64,000 nt of DNA from Chrysomallon squamiferum (lineage: Eukaryota; Mollusca; Gastropoda; Neomphalida; Peltospiridae), in the NCBI GenBank assembly GCA_012295275.1, contig CM022670.1, positions 24,006,255 to 24,070,254 on the forward strand, given 5' to 3'. Numbering within the stretch: the stretch's first letter is position 1; every line of letters starts with the position of its first letter. Positions 34,096 through 51,542 of the stretch are shown here, piece after piece. A model generated the notes under the pieces. The model made no database searches. It was not told where the DNA came from and saw only the letters and a list, made by a program, of their open reading frames with translations. The translations under genes were made by a program, and so were the position numbers.

Positions 34096-37000
34096 CTACA
34101 GTAGGAATGGAATAATTGATTTTCGACCTCGTGGGTACTTGCTGAATTCTCTGCGATATATCTTGTGTTTGCCAATTGCCCATATTGACATCTGAACAAA
34201 TCCAGCCAATGTAAAAAGGGCAGCTAAAAGAAAACAAAGAAATTTAGTTTTTTGTTTGTTCAAGCAACTGGTTATTTTATAAATTGAAATATAAAGTGTG
34301 TGGTTTCTTTTATCTAATAATGAATTTTTTTTTGTTTTTTCTCAATTACATAGCTTATATTAACAAAATTTGTTATATTATAAGTATCAAACATAAAATA
34401 TAAAAAATACCAGAAAATAAAATATGGTCATTTAAACAGTCAACAAAAGAACACAAAAGTGAAATAATATAATTTAAAAGAAATAAAGGATTTAATGTCA
34501 AACCTGGCAGACACTGTGTCATTATGCTAAAACTAGTCCAAGCCATCACTTCGTAAGTGTAGTTTGGACATGAGACCAAACCAAACAACCATGTGAATGG
34601 ATTGGAATTAGGATAGGGAATCTTCCTTTCCTTGCTTCCTGAACAGAGAAAAAATAATTAAATTAAAAACATATTTAACACTTAATTTTCAAATTAAGCT
34701 AGTGGCCAATACAATCTCATTCTATTATACCCATCTGTAAACAACTACTTTTTTTATCTTAGCAATCAAAAATAATGATGCCATAATCATTTATGTATGC
34801 AATCAGATTTTAAAATTCCATTTAACATCCAAATGGTAGTTCTCATAGCCCAGATGTGTATTTAAGAAACATTTGGATCCATGAAATAAAATCAGGAATA
34901 TTTTTAGAAATGAAAAAAATAAAACAATAAGAAACAAACCCAACCCTAAGTTTTTTAATTCACGTACATCTTCATGTTTTTAAATGTAATAATTTTAAAT
35001 ACTTTCAATGACTATTTTACGAGATTTACTAAACATAGAGAAAAATAAAAGTCGATAAACTGTTACCAAGTCTTTTTCCAAAAATAACCAGTAAACGATC
35101 AAGTAATTTTACCTGGAGGACGAAGATTTCTCAATGCCACATGAACTGAAAAGTTTCCGAGCTCAGCAAACTTTTCAAAAAAGAGAATAATAATAAAATA
35201 AAGAAATAAAACATTATTATTTTTTATAAAAATTAAAACTAAAAATGAATGTATGTTCTTCAAACATTTACAGGTTAATGGTTTTGGGAGAGAAGTTTAT
35301 GTTTTTTAATAATTGAAAATTTGGTTTCTTTCATGTTTTGGTAAATAATATCAAAACAGAAACACATGCATAAAAATATAATAGGATACTTACCACAAAC
35401 CCTGCAAGACCAACATAAAGCTGTTTATCTCCAAACACTGGAAAATATTTTAGAATAAAACATTTTAAATTTGATACTAACCAAACTTTAAAAAAAAAAA
35501 TTCAAAGAAAAAAAGGAAAAAAAAAAGAATGAAAGAAAAAATTCAAAGAAAAAAAGGAAAAAAAAAAAGAATGAAAGAAAAAATTCAAAGAAAATTAAAG
35601 ATAAATTATATTAGAGGTTTTTAACTTTGCCATCTTTTCTTTACATTACATTAACAAAAATAAAACTGGATATTAATATATATATATATAATTTTTTGAT
35701 ATTGTCCGAACAACCAATGAACAAACAATGAAAATATAACCCAATAGAGGATGCATAATTTAGGAAACTTTACAATGTTTTTTTTTTTTTTTTCTATTTC
35801 TTTTTTTCTTTTTTTGGCAGATTTATTTATTATTTTGTTTAGGTTAGAGGTAACATTACTCTGAATACACTGCAAGTTGAGCATCTTTCTGATTTGTCAG
35901 TAAACTTACTTGGTGGAGTATATAGAGGATGGTTCATAAAGTATGCTACAAATGCTGCAAAGCCCCAATAATAAGCAGAATTCTAAAAACAAAAAAGAGG
36001 AAAATATTAAAATTATTAATATATATGCTTTTAACCATGACAAATTACTTCTTTCAATACTGAAACAATATTCATTTTATAAATAAAATCTTTTTAAATG
36101 TTGAAATAAATAATTATTTATTTTACAAAAATAAATTACCTTAAAAATATTTCTAAGTGGCATAGTTCCATGAGAAAATCTATGTACAAATACTGTTTCC
36201 AGAAGACGTTTAGCATAATGAAAAGTCCAACATGCAGCTGCAATACTATAAAAAAAAAATTATAAAGATTTTTTTTTTTTTTTTTTAAAGTGAAAATTAT
36301 TAAATGTTTGTAAAATTTGGAAACTAACATTGCAAAGGTTTTATACTCTTTTTATTACTTAGGATTTAAAATTAAGATTATTTTATCAGACCAGTGAAAG
36401 CATCGATTTCCATAGTTCCAATCAGTTATCAGATGTGTTTATTTGTTTTTGTTTTTGCTTATTTTTAATTTTCAGCTTTATCACATTTAGTTTCTAGATT
36501 TAAAAGAAATTAATGAAAAAACAAAAAAAGAAACAACCTATAATAATATTAATAAATAAATAAAAAACAATACATGCATGCATGCATATATTTGTATCAA
36601 TGTAAAATGAATCTCAACTCTATCAAAGTGTCGATATTGTGAAAAATTAAGGTAATATTTGGGTTTCTAGACTCAATAATTTGGTTTTTTTAATTAAGTT
36701 TTTTTACTTACTTTGCTGTCTTAGTAAAAGGCTGAGATGAGGCACCTGGTCCATAGATGATTGCTGGTCGAATGTAGAATGACAGGTAAATAACCAAAGG
36801 ACCCGCATATTCAGTTAAAAAAACCTGTTTCAAGAAAAATATTCTTTTATTCAAAATATTTAACAATTTAATAAATAAAACTGTTCTTTTTTTAACACTA
36901 ACATATAAATCATCATAAAAAACAGGATAAAAAATAAAAATTACAGAAAATGTGTGTGTAAAAATGTATTGTCTAACCCAAGAGTTGGCAACCTTTTGGA

Positions 37001-40000
37001 GAGATGGGACCAGACAGCTAAGCAGTATTTTGAAGGAAGGCCAAGATATCAAATGTATTACATGCACACACACACACAGACACACACTGATATGTCTCTC
37101 TCTCAGTTCTGTCTTCAATATTGAGCACCAAAAAGAGATGTTAGGAAGCAAGGCTGCTTTGGTCTGGAGATTTAAAGAAAAAACTATAAAGTTAATGTAA
37201 TAATGGTGTTCAAGAGTTCAGCTGGCAGGCCAGACTAAATTCCTTGCGGGCTGAATGTGGCCTGTGGTCCAAGGTTAGCCAATCCCTGGTTTAACACTAA
37301 GCAAAATGTATAATAATTGGCTAAGGAAATATAATACATACTGTTGTCCAACCAACTTGTGGACCAAGATCTTTGAAATAAAGGACTCTTGTCTGATTCA
37401 CTCCAGTTGCTACTAGAGTGTCTGAATCCTTCAGGATCTTACCCTCTGAAAAGTGAACGATTATATTTGATGAACTCAGATTTAAACTCTAACCAGATAG
37501 TGATATCTGCAGACTCTGTTTCTAACTGCACCAGCAAATTTTATAATTGCCTAGTTTAACAGTAATAATTCTACCATTTTTAGTTCATGCTGATCAAAGA
37601 AAATTGTGATTAGTAAATAAACCATTCCATCTCACAAAATAAATAAATAAATAAAACAAAAACAGGAATGTATTAATCTTGTTTTTTAATTCAGATAACT
37701 TTTAATTTTTTTGTGCTTTGTTGAAGAAAAAAAAAGTCATAAAGAAGTTAACATACTTGGTTCTGTTCTGTAAGATTGTCGGTCAGGATAAAACTTTGGA
37801 TCTGAAATGAAAGAAAAACAAATTACAAATTATACAAGAAAGATACATTAAACTCATATCACAGATATCTCACCTTTGTGAAAATAATCTTACTTTTCTG
37901 TAATTTAATAATGCTATAAAATGCATGAACTGTCCTGAAAAATTAATTATCCTAGATTTTTTTGATATGATTAATTAATTTTAGAAATGAAAAAAAAAAT
38001 GTCTTATTTATTAAATGACAATCTTCATTATAACATTTTGAGAATCTATATACTGCACATATATACACTAATTATTTAAATGATAATATTTATAATTATA
38101 TTCTTATTAAATTTAGGTAAGATTACTGTTAGCATAGTGCAGCTGCCAACAAAGCCTGAATCAGCTGAAAATTGCTATCTTTCCTCAGCTTGGCTTAGAT
38201 ACACTATTGATCAAAGGAGCATGTAATGTGTAGCATAATAAAGAGCCAGTTTTCCTCTTTCCAATGCACTGCTTGTATTTTGTTTCAGTGAAAGAGTGCA
38301 ATGTTTTTTTGTTTTTTCTGAAAAATCATGCCTTTTCATGCACTTGCACTGCATGGAAAATACACCTGGTTTCCCCATTTGCACAAAAAGACTAAAAACA
38401 GAGCATGGATTATCTTTTTTTATGAATGAACAAAAGTTGTTTTGGAATGTTAAAAAAAGTGTTTGACCTGAAAAAAAAAAAAAAAAAAAAAAAATAATAA
38501 AAAAACCAATCAAGTATACTTTTTGAAAACAGCAATTTCCACATTTTCTAATGGACACAGAGATTATTCTAATAGCATCCTGCCAAAATTGTGGAGTGTG
38601 TTAAAGACAATCATGCTCTCATTAAACATGTTGATGGGAAAATGGGTTGTGGTGAAAACTATGAGCAACAAACATGTATTATGAAAGTACCTTGAAAATA
38701 ATGATATGAAATAATAGAATAAAATGAGTTATTGTTCCAAGATGACATTTTGGGTGCTGATACAAACTGTTTAACTGTACATGTAAATTGTAACAATTTC
38801 TAAAAAGCCAAACAATTCATATTGTTTTTAATAATATTCATATGAACACAGAATAGTATTCATAAATACATGTATGTAACAGCTTTAAATGATACATTTA
38901 TATTAACAGGCAACTTACTTTGTTTAAAATGAATCTTTTTGACATCTTCTATGGAACATGAAGGAGATAACTAAAAGTAACAAATGAGAGAAAAGAACAA
39001 ATTCTTAAATACAGTTAGTTATAGTATGCCACAATTTACAAAATAAATGATAAGTAATTTACACCTGTGGATAAATGAATAAAAGTTACAGGTATGCCTT
39101 GTAAGGAACAATGTATGTGTACTTTTAACTAAAAATGTATCAAGATTAGCTTAAATAGTCTTAGCTTTTTCCCCCCATAAATTCTGAAGAACATGCAGTA
39201 TGTTTCTCTAAACTGAAGCAAACTAGACTTTGTAGCCATTGTTAGCAGTACAGTTTAAAGAAGGCACCAACATTGGTTATTAGTGGCTACATTTGAATGG
39301 AAATTCAAAAAATTTTTCTGTGTACATCAAGGAATGGTTAATTTTAAAGAGCATGCAAATTGAAACAATATTATACAGGGAACACCTGTACAAGCAGATA
39401 ATGTTGGTTTTTAAATTAAAAATATCTAAAAAAAATATATATAAAAAAATAAAAATGTAAACAGTTAAGTGATCTATTTTACCATAATGAAAAAGTTAAT
39501 ATCATGTACAAAACAAAATAAAATAATTAGTAGGAAATAAAATATTAGCATTTTCATAACCATGCTAAATTACTTACGTTATTTAATGTTGTTATATGTT
39601 TGCTAGTTCTTGCATCCAAAATTCGTATCTATTAATGAAGGAAATATATTAACAGATAAGCATTTAAGCATAATATATTTGATTAATTACATAATTTTTT
39701 ATAATGTAATTTTTATATTTTTTAAGAGGAGATTTATTAAAGAGATAAGTAACAATGATTACAATTAGTATTTCACTTCATTAATAACATTTAACTAATT
39801 TTAGAAATGAATATGCTCTTAATAAATAGTGCTGTTTATTAGATATTCAATTCTTGTGTCGTCTGTTTTCTATGATTCTCTTCTTGAAATAAATATTTTG
39901 CATTCATAATCACAGGCATAAAAAAATCAGTAAAATAATCTAATCCTATATTTGAATTCTTAGTAACAAGAGTCCCACAGTAGTTTTATCAGCACTGACA

Positions 40001-40731
40001 TTGTAACAATCGGATGTACCTTGAACATTTATCACATCACTTTGATAACAACTGCACATCAAAACTGGTATTATACACTGCATGATAATTTCAACCAATG
40101 TAACTAAATAATATGCTACTCTGAAAACGTTTAGTAAAACAAACTTTTATTGCAATATATATATATATATAAAAATTATAAAAATTAAAAATTAAATAAA
40201 ATGTTGTTATTATGAAATATAGTATTTTAAAACTATTATAAGAAGGTAGATATGCCTGGAAAACACACGTGGTTATACTTTTTGAAAGTGGGGGGAAAGA
40301 TATATATATATATATATATATAAAAAAAATAATAATAATATTTGCTATGAATTAGCTTAATGTGTAATAATTTAAAAATAAATCTTTTATCTGAACTTAC
40401 ATTAATTAAAAAATAAATATATATATCATTCTGAAGAAGATGGAATATGGAAAATTGAAGATGCAAGCTCATTTAGTTCTAAAGATACTGAGTATTTGGT
40501 TTAATACTTTGAAAAAGAATTTTAATAATAAACTTAATAACTTAATAAGTAAACATTAATATTAAATACACATTAACGAATGTCAAAAGAAAACTTAAAA
40601 GTAAATAAATACATTCGTAATAAAAACTAATATTCAATCACAACATCCTAAATATAAAACTATTCTAATGTACGTAACTAATGTAAATATAACATTCAAA
40701 TATAATAAAACAAATCAATATTAACCTCCAT
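34096..40731 (-). CDS. TECR: Very-long-chain enoyl-CoA reductase
   Basis: ER multi-pass enzyme doing the last step of the very-long-chain fatty acid elongation cycle, reducing trans-2-enoyl-CoA with NADPH; also used in sphingosine degradation. Twelve coding exons: 40726-40731 (just Met-Glu), 39578-39628, 38919-38970, 37757-37801, 37342-37445, 36712-36824, 36140-36245, 35910-35982, 35394-35437, 35113-35170, 34504-34638 and 34096-34223. They sum to 304 residues, near the human 308. The N-terminal ubiquitin-like part ([39 protein letters not shown]) is followed by the steroid 5-alpha-reductase-like membrane domain: [65 protein letters not shown], and [17 protein letters not shown] with the family's conserved tyrosines. 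The C-terminus KSIIPFLL is the standard TECR end. The two-codon first exon is inferred from phase and an ATGGAG|GT donor and is the least certain part. Confidence 0.95.
35496..35596. repeat. A-rich tandem repeat, period about 41-42
   Basis: Three units beginning aattcaaagaaaa (landmarks at 35501, 35542 and 35584) in a TECR intron. The last unit is truncated. Confidence 0.8.
36978..37288. mobile_element. hAT-like MITE in TECR intron
   Basis: A GC-richer 311-base insert in the intron between the exons at 36712-36824 and 37342-37445. Ends are imperfect inverted repeats: ccaagagttggcaacctt at the left and, as reverse complement, cagggattggctaacctt at the right. Flanking bases gtctaac and gtttaac are a near-identical 7-8 base duplication, as hAT elements leave. 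It carries a short (AC)n tract and no transposase. Class assignment is from the CAG-GG-TTGGCAAC style of the ends. Confidence 0.55.
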
Positions 40732-40926
40732 CTTCAGCAAACACAAAACACTTCCAACAATAAAATTGGTAGAATGAGATCAGAGTTATCCCTCTTCAAT
40801 AATCGTTACGCCTGTAATAAATTAATAATTATGGAGAGAGCGACAATTGTTTATCAAATTATATTTAATACTTTATTGTTGATAACCATAATTATTTTAA
40901 ATAAATTAAATATATATATATATATA

Positions 40927-40957
<31 letters not shown>

Positions 40958-43900
40958 TTATGGCTTGATAAGTTGATTTTTTTTTTATCACCGTTTATAA
41001 AAAAATGACAGCTTTATATTTATTTTTTATTTTATTTTATTTTTTCTGATTAACCTTCTAAATCAGAAAAAATAATATTTGGAATAGCGGAGCATCGGGC
41101 AGTGTGTATGTCCGTAATCAATGCGTTGTACAGCACGAGCATCCGCACGATTTACTCTTTCCAGTGTTCATGTTGGTTCTCACCTTGTGATTTATTCAGG
41201 GCTGTCATATGTTTTCGTGTATATGGGAAGGAACACATAAAACTTAAGACGCCAAAGTCAATTATTCAGACATAACTATATCACCAAATAAATTTTTAAG
41301 TCCCTACCAAAATTTACAATTTATATTTTTAAATTTATATTATATATATATTTTTTAAATTATTATCATTTTTATTTATTTATTGTTTTATGCAAGTTTC
41401 TTTAATATTAACAGATAACAGTAACTCACAGGTTTGTAGATAAAGATTTTAATATAATCACTAATAATAGTTAAACTAAGCTGAAGTATTATTTAATAAA
41501 TAGAGCATTTATAATTCTTGTTCTGGCTGTCAGTAAATAAATAAACTTAATTTAGTTTCCAGTTCAGTAAATGCTACATTAAATCTTAATTATATGCGAT
41601 AAAACTGGCTGATACATTTCTAAAATTGAACAATAACATGAAGTAATTACAGAGAAGACAGGTCAATGAAAAAAAAAAAAAAAAGATACAAAAACATTAT
41701 GAAATGAAATGATCAATACTGTAGCGTCTTTTTTAAATTACAGTCTAGTGCTAATGAACTCCAACATAGGTATGCATTATCTTTTAGCTCAGTAAATGCT
41801 ACATTTAATCCTGGTTATACTGTGTTAAGTTTTCTCAAAGTATATTTGTATATGTAAGGGGATCAAAGTGAATAATAAAATGAAAAAAAATCCAAACATA
41901 TGACAAGGATACAATAGTGAAAAGTTGATGGATGGTAGACATTATGCATAGGATACATTTTTTTGTTTTGTTTTTTTCAGTTGTTATATGATGTAATAGT
42001 GTGATACTAATATGAATTATGTGAACATCAAAAATTATGTATACTGTATTTTAAATCATTTTTGAAGTTTTATTTATAAAGTAATCTCCATTTTTTGGAA
42101 ATGCCCTCTTTTTGACAACCAACAGCTGATCTATTTTTTTTTTTTTTGCAAAGCCTTATTCAATACTGATGCACAAACTGAAATGAAACATGTGTCTAAT
42201 TTTTTTACATAATGGAATGCAAGGAGTCCAAAGAGGAACTCGTTTGGCATGTACTCGGAACAAGAATGCTGCAGAATCGGGCAGAATGGAGCAGACTGTA
42301 GCCAAAGTCACAAAACAAATAAACATTCACACTTTAATAATAACTGAATATAAATCTTTTGTTAATGGGTGATAAACTTTTCACTGAAGAGTGTCTATAT
42401 CAAGCCTTTTTTTTAACACTTAAGTTACATAATTAAACATTGCGTTTTGTCATTATTGTGTTTACCTTTACAATAACTGTTAGCAATGAATAAAAGATCT
42501 TTTAGAAATTGCCTTGAAAAGTCAGGTAATGTGTAGTTTGCCTCAGATATTTCCTACTTCCTTATTTATTATGTCTGGAATATACTTAGGGAAATTTTAT
42601 ATGTTTCAGCCTGCTTACCTGCAGCCTAGATGCAAACTGTAAACTACTTCATTAAGCAGATTTAAGAACAACATAACACAAAGATAAAAAAGAGAAAGAT
42701 ATATTTTATATTATCATGATAAATATCATATGTTTAATAAGTATATCTATTTACACATTTCTGTAACATCTTTAATTTCCTTTCATTCCATAATTTATTG
42801 ATAGCAAATATATATTTCAATTTCAAGTACAGAAATATTAATAACAATTTTATTTGTATGACAGCAGTATTAGAACTAAATTTTAATTATATATAAAGGT
42901 ACAGTAAAAATATTCAGATTTACAAGACTGTCAAACTCCAAACAATATTTAAATAAGGGGAAAAAAATAAGTGAATAGGTTTTCTACTGTTTATCCTTTT
43001 ATATTTCATAGCCAATTTATTTTTATACAAATGATAAATTAAAAATAAGTAAATAAATAATTCCCACATAAAAAAAAAAATAATAATAATAATTTTTTTT
43101 ATATTCCAAAAATTGTAAGCCATAATTTAATTTTTTTTTTTTTTTTAGATTTTTTATTTATGTACATATTCTTGTATCATTATTATGAAGGATCTGAACC
43201 CATTAGTAGAAAATATTTCAAGAACAACACATAAATACAGTCAGTATATGTGTTTAAAACTGGGACAGTTAAAACACAAATTATAATTTTTAAAATGTAC
43301 ATAAAAATAAATTCCAGACAGTAGATAATAAATAAATAATATATACATCTATACATATATATATATATGTTATGAATGAAAAGGTATCTTAACATTTTAT
43401 TTTTTAACGAGATATGCATCTTCAACAATATTGATATGTCATTTATAGTTTCCATGTAATTGTACAACATAAATTACAGGTACCAATAACATCGTCTAGT
43501 TTCTAACCTTACATGTTACTCAACAACATGAAAAAAACACCTTGACAGGTAAATCTACAACAAACAAAACCAGTTCTAATGACATGACCTGGCTTCTCTC
43601 CTTGTATATGATTCGAAAATATATTTAAATAATAATAATAATAATAATAATAAAAACAAAATCAATTCTAATGACATTGCATAGTTTCTGATATGTACGT
43701 AACTCTTAAAACATTAAAAACAGTTACATTGACTTTACCTAGTTTCTAATTTTATATCTAATTTCAGAACATAAAGCAATACAAATGACTTGTCTAGTTT
43801 CTAATCATGTTTGTAATCATAGAAAAAGTTATAATGAAATTACTTGTTTCTAATCTTGTATGTAATTGAACTACATAAAAAATAAATCAATACTAATGAC

Positions 43901-45722
43901 ATAATCTAAACAAAAATAATTTAAGTCATATCTAATTATAACATGTAATGTACATATATTTTAATTTCAAGAAGCACAGAATAAAAAGGTTCTGCCTAAC
44001 TAACATAAGCTGCACATTGATCCCAACATTAATTACAGTAAAAGATATGAAATGCATTTAGATTTTATACACTTTAAAAATAATGCATTTTTCAAAACGT
44101 TTTATTTATGTTTACAAATTTCAGCCATGTAGTTATTGTATGATTTCATGAAATATATCACATGATAACAAAAACTGATGACATTATTTATGACCATAAA
44201 GCATATTTAATAAGAAACAAAAAATTAATCCCATTTTAAATCTTTCTATAAACCTTTGATAAATATAATACTAAACACACTGAATTACACACATACACTC
44301 ACTCACTATATGGCTTACTATGCATGCACACACACATACACACAGACACACACACAGACACAAATACAGACACTGAATTTGTTTTGTAGATGATCAGAAA
44401 ATATGAGATATGTATTGATTAATTATCAAGTGAATGTAAAGTAGATTATTTATGCATCTTTTTTAAACTAAATCTTCTCACTCAGACATGAAGGAACAGG
44501 AAAACATTCCTTAGCTCTATTTAATGCATATTACAAAACATAATATTCATTCAAACAAAATACATATATGATGAAACAAATTTAAAAAGTAAAATGCAAA
44601 TTAAACAGCAATCTGATGCTGATAGCATATACCAGCTTCCATTTTAAAAATATCACAGCATAACTTGGCATTTTACTAGATTTGTTGACAAACACTATTA
44701 TTCATGAGGTCTTTTCTTACACACAGTATAAACACAAAACATGAAGGATGTTTATTATGTTAGCAAAAATTAATTAAAAACTGTTCAAAATAGTGATGGA
44801 TACAATTCATTTTGGAATTCAAATTTAATAATATAAAACTAATAACTACTAATGTGTTTTTATGAAGGATATGAAACAGATATTTTAAAAGTATATTTCT
44901 TTTATATTACAGTAAAAGACATTTACTAATAAGACATAAACTGCATACTTACAACCTGATTCAACAAAAAAAGAAAGACAAAAAAATAAAAATATAAAAT
45001 AAAAATTGTATATGAGAGATCTCCAAATTTATACCTGACACTTTCATGTCTTTTTCTTATTAACACTGTTAATTCTTTAATGCTACCTTAATGTTGTAAG
45101 ACAGGAGATATTTGTGAGACAGTCTCCATTTGAACTGAATAAATGCTTTTAATCAAAGAATGAAAGTGCTCATTAACCACACACACACACACACACACTT
45201 GTTAACTAGTTTACATGAACATTACAATCATGGCAAGACAGTTACCATTCTGAAATTTAAGTAAGTTGTTCACTTTGAAATGTTAAAACTGATCTGAAAT
45301 TAAATATTAATTAATATTAATGGCTTTAACATGCACTTTGTCAGATTGAAAATCTCTTATCTTGTTAAGCAATAATATTTTTAGTACCTGAAAAAAATAA
45401 ACAGATCTGTTTTACTGAGTTTAATAATGAATCTGATTTGTTTTCATGAGATCCACAAGATTACACCAAATCTGTGTTTTAACAAAATTGGTAAATTTAT
45501 TTTTTATATAAATGCAAATTTTAAATGTTAGATAAATATTAGATTATGGTAGTATTATCTATCACATAATATCATTTCATTTTATATCACTAAACCATAC
45601 AAATAATAAGGACTGCAGAAAACAAAAAGAATTTCTCTAAATGAAAGCATTCTCTCTTGTCAAGAATAGTCACAGTCTTATTAGTCTGCATAATCAGCAA
45701 TGAGTTGGAAATAAATTCCAGT
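40732..45722. other. Intergenic, 5 kb, upstream of TECR and downstream of the NIPA gene
   Basis: Contains the TECR promoter side, (AT)n and (AAT)n tracts at 40912-40955, and 3' sequence of the NIPA gene at the right end. A short GC-richer block at about 41085-41260 carries on the minus strand a strong donor-like CACAAG|GTGAGA (exon side ends at 41184), which may be a non-coding first exon of TECR or of an unknown transcript. A second less AT-rich patch at 42215-42310 shows nothing recognisable. (CA)n-like tracts at 44286-44365 and 45177-45198. No further gene. Confidence 0.5.
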
Positions 45723-50335
<4,613 letters not shown>

Positions 50336-51384
50336 AACTCCTTTCTGACTGACAGTTCCAAATAACTGTTAGTTTGTAAAAGTGGTCAGAATCCTTTTCA
50401 CTTACAGTCAGAACTACACAGCTATTATTTCAGTGTGTACAGTTGATATTTATTGAACAATAAGCTAATTATCCAGACCTTGATGTTATTAATGTGGATA
50501 CAACAAGTCACATAAATGCTACCAATGTGTGTCATTTCCAAAGATAGGTATGGACAGACTATACAGTAGACTACCTAATAAATCGACCATTTCATGTCCA
50601 GACTTGAACTTAGAACATAGCATTAAATATTCATTTCACAAGTAATTTGTTTTTCTCCCTGGTGGGTGAAATGTGAACAGTCATGCATGCAGCAACAATC
50701 ATTTAAGTGTAGTAATGTGGTGAATTTGTGATGTCTTAAGGTAACTTTATCCAAGTTTTATAGAGAATTGTATAACACTGCATGATTAGGAAATAGATAC
50801 AGATACTATTTATAACAAATACACAAATTCTTTTTTATGCTTGCAAGCATGTTATCACTTTCAAAAAATAGAATAAATAAATAAATAAATAAATAAATAA
50901 ACAAATATATAAATAATAATAATAATGAAAATAAAAGAAAGAAAAAAGACAGAAAGAAAAAGAAAAAGAAAAAAGAAATAAGATAAGAAATAATAAAACA
51001 AAGAAATTTGTTATTACAATTGCAAATGTAATAAAAATAACAATAAATTAAGAAATAAATAGAAATGAAACCATTAACTACTTGATGTAGATAAATTATC
51101 ATTTCTGTATCTAAAATAGCATTAATTCCTCAATGTAATTAATTACCATTGTCAGTAGTCAGTTTGAATAATAAATTGTTATTTAAGAAAGAATATAGTT
51201 AGGGAACAAAATTAATTTATACTTTAACTCTGGAAACAGGTGAAGTAGCAAGTCAGGTAAACAGTTTATAATACTGTATTTTTTATTATGTTTATAAAAA
51301 AATAATTTAATTAATTAATTTAAAAAAAAAAATTTTTTATCTGAGACAACCCATTGCTTAAAAATAGTATACCTGAACATTAGA

Positions 51385-51542
51385 GATTTGTTAACAATCA
51401 GTTGTGATAATGATAACACTGATTATTACCTCTGTAGTCATCATTCCAGAAAATGATGACAACGATTTGTTAACAAGCAGTTGTGATAATGATAACACTG
51501 ATTATTACCTCTGTCGTCATCATTCCAGAAAATGATGACAAA
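51385..51542. repeat. Tandem duplication, period 79 bases, with internal palindrome
   Basis: Two adjacent copies (51385-51463, 51464-51542) differ at only a few positions. Each contains the inverted repeat gtcatcatt-ccagaa-aatgatgac (9-base arms), so the pair can form two matching hairpins. Confidence 0.9.

Noticed and set aside
38211-38558. 115-codon minus-strand ORF
   Set aside because: It crosses a poly-A/T run (FFFFFFFFF) inside a TECR intron, shows no domain and has no splice logic. The A run at 38471-38493 could be a retroelement tail, but no body was recognised.
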